Part shown: one piece after another, positions 1-14,227 of the stretch
Numbering within the stretch: position 1 is the stretch's first letter
Layout: each line of letters begins with the position of its first letter
Assembly (NCBI GenBank): GCA_016584495.1
Contig: WAID01000003.1
Location: 4,960,001-5,024,000 of the forward strand
DNA length: 64,000 bases
Direction: 5' to 3'
DNA from: Celoporthe dispersa
Lineage: Eukaryota > Ascomycota > Sordariomycetes > Diaporthales > Cryphonectriaceae
Program-made: the position numbers and the translations under genes
The notes under the pieces: model-generated
What the model saw: the letters and a program-made list of their open reading frames with translations, nothing else
Database searches by the model: none
Told to the model about the DNA's origin: nothing

Positions 1-335
1 CTTTCTCTGCCTGTGTGTATGTGTAAAATTACCTAGTATCACCGTTCGGACCCGAATGACCCTGCCAGGAACCGCAATAAATGGTGAGCTGATGGGAGCT
101 AGCGGGCAGCACAGGCTCATCGAACCCACCTCGCTAGCGACCTCGAGAGGTTCGAATAAATCTCCGTCATCTCTTGTTGATTTGCATGATCCCTGGTGAA
201 AACACACTCCACAGGCCTTGGTACTTCCGGTGCCAGTCGTGTATGGCGCCACAGCGGGCGTCAGCTACAGAGGCGGTGACTGCGGCTGTTCTTCCTGGGA
301 CTTATCTATCATCCTAGATCGTGGTGGTTAAAAGT

Positions 336-338
336 ACA

Positions 339-369
<31 letters not shown>
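336..369. repeat. (CA)n microsatellite
   Basis: A near-perfect CA dinucleotide tract of about 34 bp with one TA interruption. A GA-rich tract follows at about 498-562. Both lie in non-coding DNA. Confidence 0.9.
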
Positions 370-3300
370 GCAGGCAGGGTTGGGCATGAATCGACGCAGC
401 CCTTGGATGTCCGGGCCTGACAATTTCCCTGGAGCCCTGGCATGGGCCATTGGATGGTTTGAGATCACCGCGTAAGAAGGGAGGGGGGTTGCGTATGAGA
501 GACAGAGACAGAGACAGAGAGAGAGAGGAGGAGAGAGAGAGAGGGGGAGAGGGAGAGACAGAAAACCTGAGCTCATCCTTGTTGACAAACAACCTCCATG
601 CGGTCACACTCGCCACCCCAGACGGCTGATTCTTGCGCCCACCCTGTGACGTTTTCATTTATTTTTTCTTACTTTTACTGACCCGGATGGAGCACTGCTT
701 GACATGTCGGACGGGGGAGGGCTTGGAGATAAGCTGCTGGATAGACAAACAGCCCCTACCGAATAGGAGAGGGGGGGCCCGGTGTTGCACGCCAAGGGAG
801 ACAGCGGATAGGTCAACAAAAACACTCCCTGAACCCATGCCGTACGCCCTTTGTGACAGGTAGCCTGTGCCTGCCACTCGGCACGATACGAGGTTCCTTT
901 CTCTCTCTCTCTCTCCTCTTCGTCTCTCCTTCTTGTTCTTTCCTGTGAGACCCGACGGGAGAAGGCCGCTAAGCTCGAGGTTCATGAACGGGTTGCCCTT
1001 GGAAAGGGGGGGGGGAGGGGAGGGGAGCACGGCAGGTTCTCGGGGCTTGCAACACCCCACGAGGGAGACGGCGTGGTTTATGGGTTCACAGCATGACTTG
1101 GGTTCGGCACAGGCCCCGGCTCCCCCAGATCCATGGTCGCTGTTCTACATGACGGCACGGCGCACCTCTTTCCCCCCTGAATAGAAAAATCTAGAAGGGA
1201 GACGACCAAAAAAAAAAAAAAAAAAGAAGGAGAGGGAGAGACATGGATGGTGGTGGGTGTGCTAAGGAGTTTCTTTAATCTTATCCTGCTATTACTGACT
1301 TGTCTTCTGTTGAGCATCAGCAACAGAGGAATTCTCTGCACACACGCATGCGCAGACAAGAATCACAATCTGGTCCGAGCCTGATCCAGCTTACACACAC
1401 GAGACGGCCTCGGCTCGTCCTGTTACGCGCCTTTCTTTTCATCTCCCAATTTCCTTCCTTCCTCCTAATCTCGTCGATAATGGAGAAAAGGGCGGCCACT
1501 GGGCGGCTGGCTGGGCCCCCCCCCTTCCCCGGGGAGCTAGCCTCACGGATACTCGCAGCAGGAGCGAGGCGGGCGGGAAGGCTCTAGTGACACGGCCGAG
1601 GGGAAGGGAGCCCATCGATCAAGGGAACCCCTTGCTTGCGGCTGCCCTGATTGGCCCGTCCTCTACAGATTATGGGAGAGGCGCTCTCAACAACTTCGTG
1701 GCGGCCGGGGATTGGTGAGCCTGCGGAGAAGGAGCAGGACGAGGGAGGGAGCAGTGTCTGTCCATCTTATCTTTCTGTGCTGTCTCTCCCCTGCAGTAGT
1801 CAAGGTAACAATTTATCACAAGAAGAATACTATCATCCCTCGAGAGTCATGTCCTGTAAAATATATATATACATGCTTCATAGGGGGGATTATCTCCTTT
1901 TTTTTTTTTTTTTTGGAACGAGACCCCTCATTCCTGTGTAAGTGTGTGTGTGTGTGTGTGGCTTGAACGCGCAGGTAGATTTAGGTTTCCCAGATCTGGA
2001 AATCATTTCACCTGGGATCTGGACCTTATACAATACATACCATAATATTATACGTAGCAGTAGTGGTGCTTTGTCAAGTTCACATCCACACTTGTGGCTG
2101 TGGACGAGAAGGTTAAGCTTCCTCCATTTATGGGGTACTGGCTGGCTTAGCCCTCCCAGGCCAGAGCGTCGGGAGCGACCTGGTTTGGGGGCCAAAAAAA
2201 AGCAACCAGAGGTCGTACAAGGTCAAGAGTATAGCGTCACGTGCGTGCTGGCCGCTGCGTTGTCCGCTGCGGTGTTCAGGTTCTGGGCCCAGCCCAGGGA
2301 CACCTGGGGTCGCGCCCTCCTAGTCTCTCGAGGCGATTCCTGTCTTGTGAGTAATCTGGGATTTGCAACGAGGCCTTCTTTCTTGCCGCATCAGGCTGAA
2401 AGGAGGGGAGGGGAGGGACGGTTCAAGATCAACCCCTCCCCCTCCCCCCTCCCTGTTTGTTGGTCTCTGGTCCGCTGTGCTCGTTCTCGTTTCGGCACAA
2501 CGGCCGAAAGGCAAGAGAGAAAAAAAAAAGATTAAAGAAAAAAAAAAAAGGAAAAGGGAGCCTAGTGTTTACAGGTGGCAGTGGAACCCACATTTCGACC
2601 TCTGAGTTGTGCGCTTGCATCATGCAGGCTGTGCTGAGAAAAAGAGGAGGAGGAGGGGTGGTCACAAGGCTGGCAGACCCTCATTGGGCGAGATCCCAAA
2701 GTGAGGAGAAAAAAAATCTGTGCGAGCAAGGCCATCCTAGGTTGGCTGGGAACGGAACTGATGCGAGGAAGGGTTGAACCAAGATAAACTCACTCCCCCG
2801 TGCGAGAAAAGACTGGGCGGCGGATTGCCGGATGGAGTTTAGCTGTCAATCGCACATATGAGAAAGAGAGAGAGAGAGAGAGAAAGAGTTGAGTGTGAGA
2901 GAGAGACCAAAGACCAGACGGACTCGATGCACTGTGCCGCCAGACCGCAGTCTAAATTTCCTTTGCCCTGTTTTCCGCGAAACAGGCAGATGTATTCCTG
3001 TGTGTGGTGACCCCGTCATGTTGCAATGGGGGAAATAAAAAAAAATGTTGGGGGGGGGGAATACAACCTCGAGGCGAGGATGCCGGTTGCTGTTCGAGGC
3101 CCGGCGAGTGAGAGGAAAATGTGCCCGTCACCATTCTGGTCCGTCCTGCAGGCTGTCGCTTGCAGTAGAAGCTGGTGACCAATCCGCGATAGTGTCTCGC
3201 TGCCATGCAGAAGGAGTACGGCCTCGACATGCGTGCATGCGGGCCTACACCATAGTATCACAGGCCCAGGCAAGCAAGCATGGGTGCTACCATACATAGT

Positions 3301-3754
3301 ACATCCCAATAGTAGGAGCTGTCAGGCCAGGACGGGGAGGTCCTCGCAGCGTCGCAGCGTGATGTGTACAGACAGACCATGCTGCTATGGCACCATACTG
3401 TAGCAGCAAAGATGCGAACCCCAGCTAGCAGGTGCAGCACTGGATGGTCGGTCGGTCGATGACCACTTGTGGGTCGTTCGATTGGCCGGGTTCAGCAGAC
3501 CCAGAACCTCGGTTCTTTTGCTGTACACCCTTGGTGGAGACCTCTCTCCTCTTTTTTCCCTCCCTCCCCCTGCCTTTTCTGTCCGCCAGCGGTTCGAGAG
3601 ATGGGGCCGCAGCCGTCGGAGGTAATTGCTGTCGTATGAGGCTTGTCATCTCCTAGTCCGCCTTGGAGAGAGAGGGTGGGAGAGAGAGATGGGAATAGAG
3701 AGGCGTCCAACGGGAGACGAGTGATGCTACTGACGAGTTTGTATGGGTGGGTGG

Positions 3755-3782
3755 GTGTGTGTGTGTGTGTGTGTGTGTGTGT
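3755..3782. repeat. (GT)n microsatellite
   Basis: A GT tract of about 28 bp preceded by GGGT repeats, in non-coding DNA. Similar shorter GT tracts occur at about 1941-1959 and a compound CT/GT tract at about 4722-4760. Confidence 0.9.
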
Positions 3783-4724
3783 TGGTGTTGGATTGCGGCG
3801 TGTCTGTCACACAAGGTCGCCGTCTCCAGTAATCCCTGCTCCCCATTCCTCTTACGCGAATCCTTGTTGGAATCACAAGTACAAAAAACCATGGTGTCTG
3901 GAAAGACTCCTCCCCCCCCCTCTCTTTCAGAGAAAAAGGCAGAAAGAAAAAAAAAAAAAGAAGCGGACCCAGGTGGTGGTCTGGGGCAATCTCGTCGCAA
4001 TCTGCTTTGCAGATCCTAGCGCCGAGCAGTGGGATAAATTAAACTCGGGTCTAGTGAACAGAAATGGGCTAGCCAGCAGCCTCAACGTGGTGTGGGTAGC
4101 GGTTTGTGAGGTAGGATCAGGTAGGTTTTTTTTCGGTCTGGGGAGGAGGGAGGGAGGAGGAAATGCCACATAACACCATGCCTGCAGGACAGCGCGACAA
4201 GAGACAAGAGACAGCATGGGCCATAAAATTACAGGCTGTCCGTATGACCATGAGACCGGGCTCAGTATTGGCTGGGCCCCATGTTGTTCCTGCGGTCTCT
4301 CTGCATCCCGAATCCATGCAGTATGGTATCACCCAGAAGGTGAGGGAGTACAAAGGACAAGGCCCTCTCACTCGCCAGCCGAGAGCAGGGGGGGGGCGGG
4401 CGTGAACATCAGATGGAGAGGAGGGGGAGAGCGGGACGATGGTGGCTGTAAAGACGAGCAGGCCACGAGGATTGGGCCATCATCCATGACATTGTATGCA
4501 GGCAGTGTGCAGGTGAAATCTGACGAGCCACAATACTGCAGGTGAGGGTGGGGAAAGCTAGGGAGGAGGAGGGAGGGAAGGGAGGGGAGGACGAAGAGGG
4601 GGGGGGGGCGTGTTTAGAGAATGCCCAATCCTCCTCCCAATCCAAACCAACCAGGGCCAAGGGTCAAAGAGCATTGTGGTAACGCCGGACGACAACCGGC
4701 GAAGCGGTCAGCGGCACACCTCTT

Positions 4725-4756
<32 letters not shown>

Positions 4757-6036
4757 CGTGCAGTGCCACCTCTGCGACTGACCAGCCTCCCCTCTCCTCC
4801 AATCATCGAGCGGGGCGACCGAACCTGCTTGCCGTGGCTGCCGTCTGACTGCGTCGAGTCCGTATACTCATGACGAATCTCCGGTGTGTACACCCCCAGG
4901 AGGAGGGGTGGCAGGGTGGCAAGTGCATGGATGAGAGGTTGACAACTGTTCGGCTGGAGCGGGCGGAGTCCTGGTCATTTTGGCAGGAAGAAAAAAAAAG
5001 GAAGGAAAAAAGAATCCGGACCTGTCAACCAGCTTTTTTGAAGTCTGGAGCACTCGATCGATATCAAGGACGTGCTATAAGGATGTACCGTACCACAGTA
5101 CATCCTACCCATACATAGCACCATGTTAGCTGATGGTGCTGGGGCCGTCGTGGGCCACCTTCACTTGCTGTTAAGACCCGAGCGCCCCCAGGCTGATGCT
5201 TAATGCTGCACCGCACCGCCTGAACGGATGGGCTAGCAGGGGCGGAATGGCTCTAGCTCTGCAAATGGGTGGGTATGCCACGTGAGCCCTCTCTTGCCCA
5301 CCAGTTGCAGGACTCGGGATACACGACGTGAAGTTTATTGTGGTCCACACCCGCTTTCTTCCCTCTCTCTCTCTCGCTGCTCTGCTTGTGCGGGCGGTCC
5401 ATCTGCTCCGCGCTAAGCCTTCCGTGCTCTGGATCGATCGCGCAAGGTTGGAATCACGGGATGGACAATAACACGTAAGACCCTGTCCCAAAGGTCTGGA
5501 CCTTTTGTCTGGTTTGGTCCCATGGAGGCGGCCGCGCTTGGTCGGGTAGAGGTTGACCCGGGCCTGATGACCGTATTCTGCCCACCGTTCTGCGCGAACA
5601 TGTCCCGTCGACCTGGTGTGGCACGGTGTGCGCATAAAGGGAATAAATAAAGGGGGGGGGGGTGGTTGGGTACCTGCACAGCCAGACCAACGTGCGGCTG
5701 CTGCACACATACTAATTAAGGTACATAGGATACCAAAAGGGCAGTATGATACGAGCACACAGCTCTTACTCTCACTCACCCTCGTCGGTGCTCCGGATAC
5801 GACGGGCTGCACGGGAGGACTCCATCTCGGACCACGAAAGTGACAAGTGTGGATGCAGCTGAAGCCCAGAGCCAAGCAAGCTCAGGCGGGGTTGTGGCTT
5901 CTGGATCCGCTTGCGGACAACAGGGTCGAAGAGGAACGGGAGACCCGGGAGTGGAGGGCTGGGCTGGGCTGATCTGGACCGCCAACAGGGTTACCACAAG
6001 GTGATTCGCCTGTGGAGCATCGGGCGGGCGGTAAGT

Positions 6037-6099
6037 TGTGTGTGTGTCTGTGTGCGTGCGTGCGTGCGTGCGTGCGTGTGTGTGCGTGTGTGCGTGTGT

Positions 6100-6133
<34 letters not shown>
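6037..6133. repeat. compound (GT)n/(GTGC)n alternating purine-pyrimidine tract
   Basis: About 97 bp of nearly uninterrupted alternating purine and pyrimidine made of TG and TGCG units, with one C and one A interruption. It is the longest such tract in the left arm. Tracts of this type can adopt Z-DNA when negatively supercoiled; whether this one does is not shown by sequence. Confidence 0.9.
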
Positions 6134-6136
<3 letters not shown>

Positions 6137-9100
6137 CTGACTGACTCTCGTCATCTGATTCCATCAGTCTCGGGATCGGTGGCTGTTTCCGCTCGGAGAA
6201 GAGAGGATCGAGCATCTGTGTTGGCCTTGGCGCCCTTCCCCTCCCCTTCTCCTCTCTTCTCCCACCCCGAAGGGGGAGGTGGATAAATGCCCAGGCGGAC
6301 CAACCTCGGCTCATCCTTCCACAGATCGGTCTTAAAAATCCTACAGCCGACAGAGCTGACGGCGTTGGAGTAAGCAATGACGACGTGGTCCGGCCGGTGG
6401 TGACTGCAGAGCGATGGCGGGAGAGCAGGAGGATGAGGATGAGGACGAGGAGGACCCCAGGGGGGGAGGGAGAGGAGGATCATGGCCTTGATATCGACTT
6501 CTCTCTTGTGTTCTCGACTCGACCCGACTCCCTCTCCAGCTGGCGTTTTGGTTCTAGCATCAACGCTTGTTTAGGTCGAACCCGACACTCTGGGTCGGCA
6601 GACATGGCAGAAGATCTGACATGGCCCTAGAGCGATCACCAGGTTGTTAGGGTGCGGTGCTAATTTAGTGGGAGTTCCAGGTTTGACGCCATCCAGGAAC
6701 CCTCCCGCAATCCCCCAGGCCAAAGGTGGTCTGGTTTGTTGACTTTCAGAGTTGATATATGCGTCCGCATCTGGGGTGGAATTACCTATGTTAAGGTGGT
6801 GGTAGAGATGATGGCTGCAGAGGGCTGCTGGCCATGTCTGGTTGGACGAAGCATCGGAGATGATGGATGACACGCGGGCGGAAATTGACAGCCCGCCTGA
6901 CCTGACCTGAACCTGGTCTCACTCTCGACTCCCATCGGGACGTGAGGACAAAAAGACATGCTGTGCAGCAGCAGCAGCAGCAGTGGTTGTGTGCGTTGGC
7001 TGTTGTTGCCCTCTGGACCTTTTGCTCCGAGTCAACATCGGATGATGGGGGCCACATCAGCAGATGGTCACCCTGTGCTGTATGGAGCCTGTATTGCTAC
7101 TGGACAGGCCCGAGGCATTGCCGCCGCCGCCGCCGTTTTTTCTTTTCTTTTCATTTTTTTTTTTTTTTGCCTTAATAGGTGGTGGGAGGAAGCCGACCCA
7201 ACATGACGGCCAGCGACATGGGCAGGTTGCCATGTGTTGAGCTCCACGCAGCCACTGGCGCCGCTACGGGCCAGCCAACATGTCTCTGGGAGGGGAGGTG
7301 CAAATCGGCTCCATCGTTCTTTCTTTAGTGGGCCCCGTCGGGATATCGCACAACATGTCTGTCGAACCGACCTGGTGTACGAAGGATGTGGCCGCCAGAG
7401 ACAACTGCGGCCCTCGGCTTTTGCCCCTTCTTCCATGACGAGACACCGACTCTGTACGACAGTAATATTATTAGGAATCCACATGCGACGCACCACAACA
7501 TGAAGATTACCGTAGAGACAACGACAATAAGGTTGCGGGCACGATAATGTGGGCGCTGCAGTGCGACTCCCTCGAGAGGAGTACGACATGACAGGCGGAG
7601 ACTAACTCTGTGTGTTTTGAACCAGCCTGCCCGAGCGAATGCTGACCTCGAGGCATCGCTGTCGTCTTTGTCGCGCACCCTGTGGCCGTCGAGTTCCTGG
7701 ACCCGGTGGAGGTAAGGAGAGGTGGGTTTCTCAGGGTCCAATGGCCGGTCCATAACGCGAGGCTGAGAAGATCGGGTTCTGACGTAGCTATTACGAAGCA
7801 GACTGCACACTGCGATGTTTTTTTTTGGGGGGGGAACATACCATGTCCAGGCCCTGTGCTGCCGTAGTTACCTACTATAGTACCTGTAAGACACTAAGAC
7901 ACCACCCCAAAGAAATGCCCTGTCCACGCCTGGCAGGGGCCCTGCCTGGCTAATGCGACCATGGCCACGGGGCCGCTAGCTTTACCTTTGCTCTTTCCCT
8001 CTTCCCCTCCCCCCTCCCCCCCTAGACCAGAGACCTAGCGCCCCTGGGCCACCTGGGGACAAGGCTGAAGGCAAGAGCCATCCACCCCATCCACCTTCTC
8101 CCCACGGTGCTACGGTGCTACAGTCAGGCTCCCCATACCACACTAGAAAGACAACCTGGGCTGCACTTGCAGGGACCTCGTGCAAGAGGCAGGGCTGCCA
8201 GGCCACCTGTTTGGTCCCAACTCCATCGAGCCTCTCCGCGCCCTTGGGAACCCACAAACAACGCCAGATCTACGCTACTCTTACCGAGAAACTCTAATCC
8301 AACTTCAACGTTCCCATCTCTCTGGCATCGTCTGGTGTTGTCGCTGGTCTCCCTCGTGCGCCCTCTCTCGGAGCAACTACATCCTGCCGCATTCCTTGCC
8401 ACGGTCGAAGAAGACAACCTGGTAGGGCTCGGCCACAGGGCGCCTGGTCTCTCCTCAGGAGCTGCTCACGGCAGATTGGATGACCGACCAATCTCACTAC
8501 CATCATCGGTAAATTTCTGTGGCACTGTCTAACAAAAAGCCAGCCATTCGAGCGCGGGCGACACAGACAGGAGGTGGCCTGACAAAGGCTCATGGGACTG
8601 CCAGCCTCCTCTCCTCTCTGACAGCCCGTCGCGGGCCGACCTGCTGCGGCATTTTCCTCGGGGTTTGATGACAGGCCGTTTGCATTTATTCCTTGGCCCC
8701 CTTTGAACGGGACGGCTTGAGGGCCTTTAGGAACAAAACACACACACATGAAAAATATATATAAAAAAAAAAGGGTGGCCAGGAATTGCCACCAATCGCT
8801 GGGGACTGTGATCACAGCCAAGTCAATGCTAGATGCAAATATGCAGTGGTTTTTCTCCCCATTCCAAACCTCGGATAGGTCTGTCATTAGCCGATGGACA
8901 CGCTGTGACTCCATACCTTCGCCACTGGCTCGGTAGCAAGGTGTGATGGGAACCCCCTCCCCGGCGTCACGAATCCATAAGCACAAAAGCCTCGGCGATT
9001 CAGAGAGACCTGCACACGTGTGCTGTGGGAATCAAGGAGAAAGAACGAAAAGAAAAGAGAAGAAGAAAAGAAGATCGTCACTGCCGGGCTGGAGATGGCC

Positions 9101-10966
9101 ATGCCATGCCAGTCATTGTTTTCACATCACTTGGCTCATGGCTCGAGATCCACTGATGGATGGGCCAGATGGGACATCGATGACCAAGCCTCGTCTCATT
9201 CGAGCGGATCGGGGGCGGCATGGACGGCATACGAAAACATCTCAGCACGTTCTTAAATTTTCCCGCTTCCGATGTGCGGTCACCATCCGGGGTCGGCGTT
9301 TCCCTCGCTGGCTTCGTCCTGCCTCTGATGCGATGTGTGTGTATCAGCTCATCACTACAGTACAAAGTTGTGTGTACCTCCTGGAACCCCTTGATGTTCA
9401 GAATCCGGCATACATCGCGACAAGATTTCAAATCACGACGTCGGCAAGGGCTAGTGTACCGTACTGGGCACATCTCGAGATTGGTGACCCACCGAGCCAC
9501 CGTCGGCACCGAGACCGACAGGGCCCTCCCTCATCAGTCGCCCGCCTACCTCCATCGCAAGCAACATCGAGAAGAAATTTTGCGGCCATCCTCTCGCCAG
9601 CAGGACAGCAGCGCATCAACCGCATCTGGAATGCCATGACCGAGTTCAAAAAGGACCGGGCCAGCCCTCCCCCAGCAAACAAGGGCCCACAGACATTGAA
9701 AATGTCCTGGAGCCTCGATAAGGTTAGATTGAGACTCAGATTTGAAGAGTGATAGGGTCGTGTACTGTGCGCGAGTAATGCTGCCGAATGGCCCCTTGCG
9801 ACGACTGTACCGTGTACTATTGTATACATACACACACACATACTCTGTACGAGTATATTTTCCTCCAGCCTGCCGACAAGAACTAAAAGCTGCCATCCGC
9901 CGTCCCGCGAATGAGAGACAGCCCCACTGGCACTATGGTCTCCCTCAGGCAGCAATAATTTGAGATTGGCCGGAGGGGACAGGCAGGCCCTCTACTCCAT
10001 CTTGCTTCTGTAAGGGTCCCATCTCGATCTTTGTCCGTCCGGCTGATCATTTCTACAGCTGGCGGGGCTTCCATGCCATGACGAGAACACGGAGGCTGGT
10101 GCCTGCATTGGGCAGCAGCAGGGCGCGGGAACAATTGACCGTCCCGCCCCCCATTTCCCCCCTCCCCTCCAAATCCTCGCACACCTGGGGCGCATGGAAC
10201 TCAGATATCCCTCTCAGACATGACAAAAATCCGGTAGAGAGGGCCGCTGAGGGATTATGCCAGCCAACCCTGCCCTGACCGCTAAACCTTCAGAGGGTGG
10301 GCAGCCCGAAGGCTCTTCGGGCCACTGATCGAAATCGAACATTGGGGATTCAAGACGGGGTAACATTGTCATGTTCCAGCCAGTAGAAATATCCGATGCA
10401 CTTGCCACACACTGTCTCAAGCGCGCCGACACCCTGGGATGCCAGGAAGAAGGCTCTCTCTTCCTCCATAATTTTGCAGCCGGATGTTCGTGGGTGCATC
10501 CTGCTGTCTCCATAATAGCTCCGATCAATGACGGCACCGAGGGGGAACACCTCACCAACCCTTATTATTATTTTTTTTTTTTTACGAGACACATCATGTA
10601 AGAGGGGGGGGGCGGAAAGAATAAGTGGAAAAAATAATAATAAAAAATTCAAGTCCAGGCCCATGTCCAATGCAGCGTGATTTTCATTTCCACGAGAGAA
10701 GAAGCCAGTAATTTTGTCTCTTGATAGGCCAATTCAGCTTGACATTCTCATACCAGGGAGTCCCCAGTGTCTGGACCAATTTTGACCCACCCTACCCACA
10801 CACACCCATACACCCTCCATCATCCACCCTGCCCCCCTCCCCTCCCCTCCCCTCTCCTCTCCTCTCGTCTCGAAGCCACCCAAAACCGTATTCGAGAGAG
10901 AAAGACCGTACCGAGAGTTGTGTGTCAAACACACATCAGCACCCTATGCCTTCTCCGTAGCACACT

Positions 10967-10996
10967 ACCACCACCACCACCACCACCACCACCACA
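10967..10996. repeat. (ACC)n trinucleotide repeat
   Basis: A 30-bp ACC repeat of ten units in non-coding DNA between two pyrimidine-rich stretches. No open frame of protein-like composition runs through it. Confidence 0.9.
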
Positions 10997-11400
10997 CCAG
11001 AAGGTGGATTCTGTCGAATGTGGCCTTGGCCCTGCCTGCATTTCTTTCCAGTCACGAGCTGTACGAAACCTAAAAAAAATGTGATCATAAATGAGACGAT
11101 GTCTTCTCGGGTGTGCATATTTTTGTTCAATTATCCTGCAATGATGACGTGCACATTGGAGCGGCCTTGAGAGCAGCTACTTAAAAGTACATAGACCGGG
11201 AGTGCGATTCGCTGGTGCACAGACGTACCGCAGCGGTACCGCGTCGGAACCTTGGGAGAAGACCTCGTGTTCGAGGACAGAGACACAGACAGACAGACCA
11301 AAAAAAAAAAAAAAAAAAGGCGGGTGGCATGGGAGACTTGGACTGACTGACTGATTGCCTGGGCCAGCCTAGCGTGCATGTGATTCTTAATATTTGATCT

Positions 11401-14227
11401 GAGGTTCCGGATTGTGCGCGGATTGCAGCTCCCATCAGATCAGCCCGCTTGCGCCTTCCTCTCCCACCCCTGCCCTTGCTCATGGCCCTCCCCTCTTCCT
11501 CCCACCCCTCCCCTTGTACACAGAGAATCCGGCCACGAGGTACCTCTTCTCGCACTGGCCACCCGCTCGCGACCTATTCCGCTTTCACACCCCCCCTCCT
11601 CTTCCCAGGATGTCCTCTCCTCCTCCTCCCCTCCGCCGACCTCGACCCCATCCCTCCATCCACCCATAGAATCCAACCCAACCCACCCTTACCACCCACG
11701 CTTACAAGTGTTACCTACCTTTACTCTGAAACTCCTACTGCACATCCCGCCTCAACCAGCGCTACGCCGCAACTCCGGGCGTTAACACAGGGTGCATTGT
11801 CGAAACACGAACTGCCTGCGCGCATAGGAGTAGACCAATTAGTATGAGAAGCAAGGGAATAGAAAAGAGAGGATAGAAAAGAAGAGGAATACGTATAGCT
11901 GCCTATAGAACCTTGAAGGACCTCCTGCGCCCGCTGAGGCACGGCCCACTGGCAAACCCCACTGGGAAGGGATCACGCGAAAGCCAAGCCAGCTGAGCAA
12001 GGCACCGCATACGGCAGTCCTCCGTACCCCAGACCGACAGAACACAGCTGGGAACAGTGCATCATCCCTGGGGGAGAGAAGGGAGGGGGGGGACTGGACT
12101 CATCAGTCCATTTCTTTCCAAGGTTCTTCCAGTCACGGGCGAGGGCGGTGTTCAGCATTGGCATAAGCGGTACATGAGCGGCACCTTCAAAGGCAGGTTT
12201 ATCAGTCAATCGATCAATCAGACCAGCCTGCCCTTGTCGCTCGATTGATCCCTGACCCCTGTCTACATATTCACCGTGTGGCCTGCCTGTCTCTCTCCCC
12301 TGCCTGTCCCTGGCCTTCACAGGCCTGCAGGCTTACCCTGCTCTTCCCTGCTTCCCTTTACTGTGTACACGCCTCTCTTCCCGCTTTATCCATCTCCACA
12401 CTTCCCTTGCCCACTGCCCTTCTTCTTCTTTTTTTTTTATTGGTTTTTTTTCTTTCCGTTCTCCCACCCCCTCCACAGCACTGTGTATCCTGCGGCCTTG
12501 TCTTTTTTTTCTTTCTTTTTTTTTCTTTTTTTTTCTTTCTTCTTTTCGCCCCTCACCCCATCCCTCTCCCATCTCACTCGGTCACTCTTCAGTCAATCAT
12601 TCACGCCCAGTACACCTGAAGATCCCTGGAGCGCGGGAGCATTTTCGCTGGGGTTCTGTGTTTTTTTTTCCTTCTCACTTCCAAGCCGCCCACCTTGTTC
12701 TGCCAATCTGATCTCGGCCATACCCTCGCCTTCTGTCTCCCAACCAAGACTTGTGACCTTGTAACCCCAGTATAAAATCGACTCTGTTGCCCACCCGGCA
12801 CGCTAACCCATCCGATCATCCCTCCTCCCAAAAAAAATTAAGAGGAAAAAAAAGCCTACCAGTCTAAACTTCGCTTGACCTGGACGCTTCTTCCGCCCAG
12901 CCCATCAGCAACCCAGGAACATTTGAAGCTGCTGCAAGTCACCTTAGCCTCGACCCTCGAGGTCTATCCCCATCAGAGTCAAGCTTCAGGCCCCGGGTCC
13001 AGATCTAGCCCAAGGGAATTGCCGCCAAGCACACAAGACGACCTCTTTGACTTTTTTTTGCGTGCGCCAGCAGGCGACCCGTCCATCAGCCCAGCCTCGA
13101 GATCCCAAGCTCGCGCCAGAACAGACAAAGCTGGAGACACAACAGACATCATCACCTCTCTCTCTCTGTTGTCTAGCTGCACACCCCATCCTCGTGTGCA
13201 CTGTGCTGCTCTGCAATCGAGCAGCCACGATAGGGCAATAGGCAGCCTGCTCTACTACTCTTCTTGCCACCCCTCAGACGGTCATCATCGTGTTCACACC
13301 TAGTAAAGCAGACTGGGGAGAAGAAAGGGAAAGAGAGAAAGAAGGAGAAACCCATACACAGGATTGGCGGTGGCTCTTTCTCGCCTCCCACACACACACA
13401 CACAAAAAAAAAAAAAACATCACCTCATTCTCACAGACACACATTCACACACACACAAACACACACACACACACAAATCCTCACTCACTCACAACACACC
13501 CCACATATTCGCCCCCAGACGCGACCACGAACGCATCTGCACTTGCGCATTCAGACATCGATCACGCTGGGTTCGTTCATTGAATCAAGGGTCTGGGTCT
13601 CTCTTGCAGTCCTGTCCCCTGCAGTTCGACCATCTCCAGCAGGCGCGCTAGTCTAGTAGCCGTCATCACCGCCCGATCTCTCTCTCTCTGCTCTCTCCTA
13701 CCAGTCGTCCTATCCTACCTGGGAGGAGGAGTCACAAGGAGTAGTGGCCCAGCCTGCGCGCGCACGAACCCACGCACGCACCGCATTCAGTCGGAACAAG
13801 GCCACCGGGGCCACAGCAAGCACCAGCACCAGCGAGCAGCTGTACGGCACCGCAGCAGCCCGTGCCAGTCCTTCCTTACTTGCACTGCACTAGCTTAGCC
13901 TGGCCCTCGCGCTATCTCTTGGAAGCCCCACCGGAGCTCACCCGAGTACCAAGTACTCGAGTACAAGTGCAGGCCGGAAGTCCTCGGTGCTGACTTCACC
14001 TTACCTGGCCACGGCCCATCTGATCTGGAACGACATCACCTTCCACCTATCAACCGTGTCTCTGCCACCTTTTTAAAAACACATCACATCTCCCATCTTG
14101 CACACACACACACACATCTCTATCTTTCCCTCTCCCCCTTCTCGCGCCCACACACAACACCCACCACCGTCCAGAATCGAAAGAGGAATAGTGCACCACA
14201 CCATCATACCTGACAGCGCTGCGACCG

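Larger units (their letters stand above)
1..11400. other. gene-poor, microsatellite-rich intergenic stretch
   Basis: I find no protein-coding gene here. The open frames are short, overlap on both strands, contain runs of low-complexity residues and match no family I recognise. The stretch carries homopolymers (A17 near 1209, T16 near 1900, A/T/G runs at 2520-2560 and 3930-3960), CA/GT, GA/CT and CAC tracts, and GC-rich unique sequence between them. No tRNA B-box with a foldable cloverleaf, 5S gene or transposon terminus was recognised. It may be the far upstream region of the con7 gene, or hold non-coding transcripts, but the sequence alone does not show transcription. Confidence 0.6.

Noticed and set aside
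5171..5875. 234-codon minus-strand frame in the gene-poor arm
   Set aside because: Crosses a G/C homopolymer encoding poly-Pro, no domain or signal; judged chance.
6560..6600. tRNA-like GGGTTCGACC on the minus strand
   Set aside because: Resembles a T-arm, but no acceptor stem or A-box could be found around it.
8294..8986. 230-codon minus-strand frame in the gene-poor arm
   Set aside because: Low-complexity and Cys/Arg-rich with a run encoded by an A/T tract; no domain, no intron structure, no conserved motif.
8943..9752. 269-codon + strand frame in the gene-poor arm
   Set aside because: Arg/Ser/His-rich composition typical of chance frames in GC-rich DNA; no recognisable domain.
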